From: Leptospirillum ferrooxidans C2-3
Lineage (GTDB): Bacteria > Nitrospirota > Leptospirillia > Leptospirillales > Leptospirillaceae
DNA: 64,000 nt
Reading direction: 5' to 3'
NCBI RefSeq assembly: GCF_000284315.1
Contig: NC_017094.1
Span: forward strand, 2,449,486-2,513,485
Positions 63,682-64,000 of this stretch are shown here, in pieces (position 1 is the stretch's first letter; each line of letters begins with the position of its first letter). Under the pieces are notes generated by a model. It was not told the origin of the DNA and made no database searches. It saw only the letters and a list, made by a program, of their open reading frames with translations. The translations under genes and the position numbers were made by a program.

Positions 63682-64000
63682 GACCGATCAAAACTCCAAA
63701 AGCTCCCCCCGGACTGATCGAGCTTTGTCTGGAGAGTGACCCGGGCGGGCCTTCGGGGAGGATCGGGATTGTTCCCAGGAACCTTTCCCATCTGAAACTT
63801 CTTGAGGGCATTGATGCCGGGAAGAGCCTCGCCCGGGTGGGATTTCTCTTCACCCTTTGTCGCATGGCCCAGACCACCTTGGCCCGGGAAGCTTTATGCT
63901 GTGCCCAGTCACGGCCCATCCTTCCAAACGAGCGAAGAAAAGCCGAATGGATGGTCCTGAAAGAAAGTCTTCTCGAGTCGCTCAGAACCGTCCTGACTCT
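63657..64000 (+). CDS. hupK: HupK-like hydrogenase assembly protein, N-terminal fragment
   Basis: Open from ATG 63657 to the right edge without a stop (114 codons visible). GRIGIVPRNLSHLKLLEGI and ARVGFLFTLCRMAQTTLAREA resemble HupK, a diverged homologue of the large subunit found after hupH. It overlaps hupH. The identification rests largely on position. Confidence 0.6.
   Translation, partial: MDRIGPFLRPIKTPKAPPGLIELCLESDPGGPSGRIGIVPRNLSHLKLLEGIDAGKSLARVGFLFTLCRMAQTTLAREALCCAQSRPILPNERRKAEWMVLKESLLESLRTVLT

Overview
The window looks like chromosomal DNA of an acidophilic, iron-oxidising Leptospirillum-like bacterium (phylum Nitrospirota). This is an inference from gene content: an archaeal-type PEP carboxylase, LPS genes (lpxC), a long single-direction nif cluster and an uptake hydrogenase with its maturation genes. 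No ribosomal RNA is present to confirm the taxonomy. Genes are densely packed, many with overlapping start and stop codons and strong AGGAGG-type ribosome binding sites.

Layout. (1) 1-16.8 kb is housekeeping and mixed: the tail of an EAL-domain protein, tRNA-Val, ileS-lspA-TPR-rluD, a DUF1015 gene, a polyprenyl diphosphate synthase, an M50 protease, an inositol-phosphatase-like enzyme, a CopD-like membrane protein, archaeal-type PEP carboxylase, lpxC, a BFN-domain protein and a 2Fe-2S ferredoxin. (2) 16.8-29.3 kb is mostly minus strand: TusA, RNase III with a long acidic tail, a DEDDh exonuclease, mnmA, bactofilin, then parB-parA-rsmG-mnmG-mnmE-yidC-yidD-rnpA-rpmH-rplI. This is the classic replication-origin-type block, but rplI stands where dnaA is usually found. 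A palindromic parS-like site lies just upstream of parA. (3) 29.5-34.5 kb on the plus strand holds a MOT1-type molybdate transporter homologue, two predicted outer-membrane proteins and a TPR lipoprotein. (4) 34.5-55.7 kb is a nif supercluster: nifH-D-K-E-N-X, a DUF269 gene, nifB, ferredoxin, a HesB/IscA-like gene, TPR, a 4Fe-4S LRV protein, nifS, a DegT-like gene, a 67-aa ORF, nifZ, an Nfu-like gene, nifT, a small ORF, a SIR2-like gene, fdxB, nifW, two NifI-type PII genes, an ANTAR-domain regulator, a CCE_0567-type gene, nifV and hesA. (5) 55.7-58.0 kb is modABC. (6) 58.3-64.0 kb is a [NiFe] uptake hydrogenase operon, hupSLC-D-F-H-K(partial).

How the genes work together. MOT1 and ModABC would supply molybdate, NifV homocitrate, NifS/IscA/Nfu/HesA iron-sulfur and sulfur chemistry, NifB-NifEN-NifX the FeMo cofactor, and NifHDK the enzyme. 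NifI1/NifI2 would tune nitrogenase activity after translation, ferredoxins would feed electrons, and the hydrogenase would recycle the H2 that nitrogenase evolves.

The most interesting signal is upstream of nifH. A consensus sigma-54 promoter (34664-34679) is followed by a structured leader of about 150 nt that ends in a perfect intrinsic terminator (34806-34839), about 50 bases before nifH. The same cluster encodes an ANTAR-domain protein (52850-53470), a family of RNA-binding antiterminators. Together these suggest that nif transcription may be gated by antitermination in addition to sigma-54 control. Alternatively, the leader may be released as a sigma-54-dependent small RNA.
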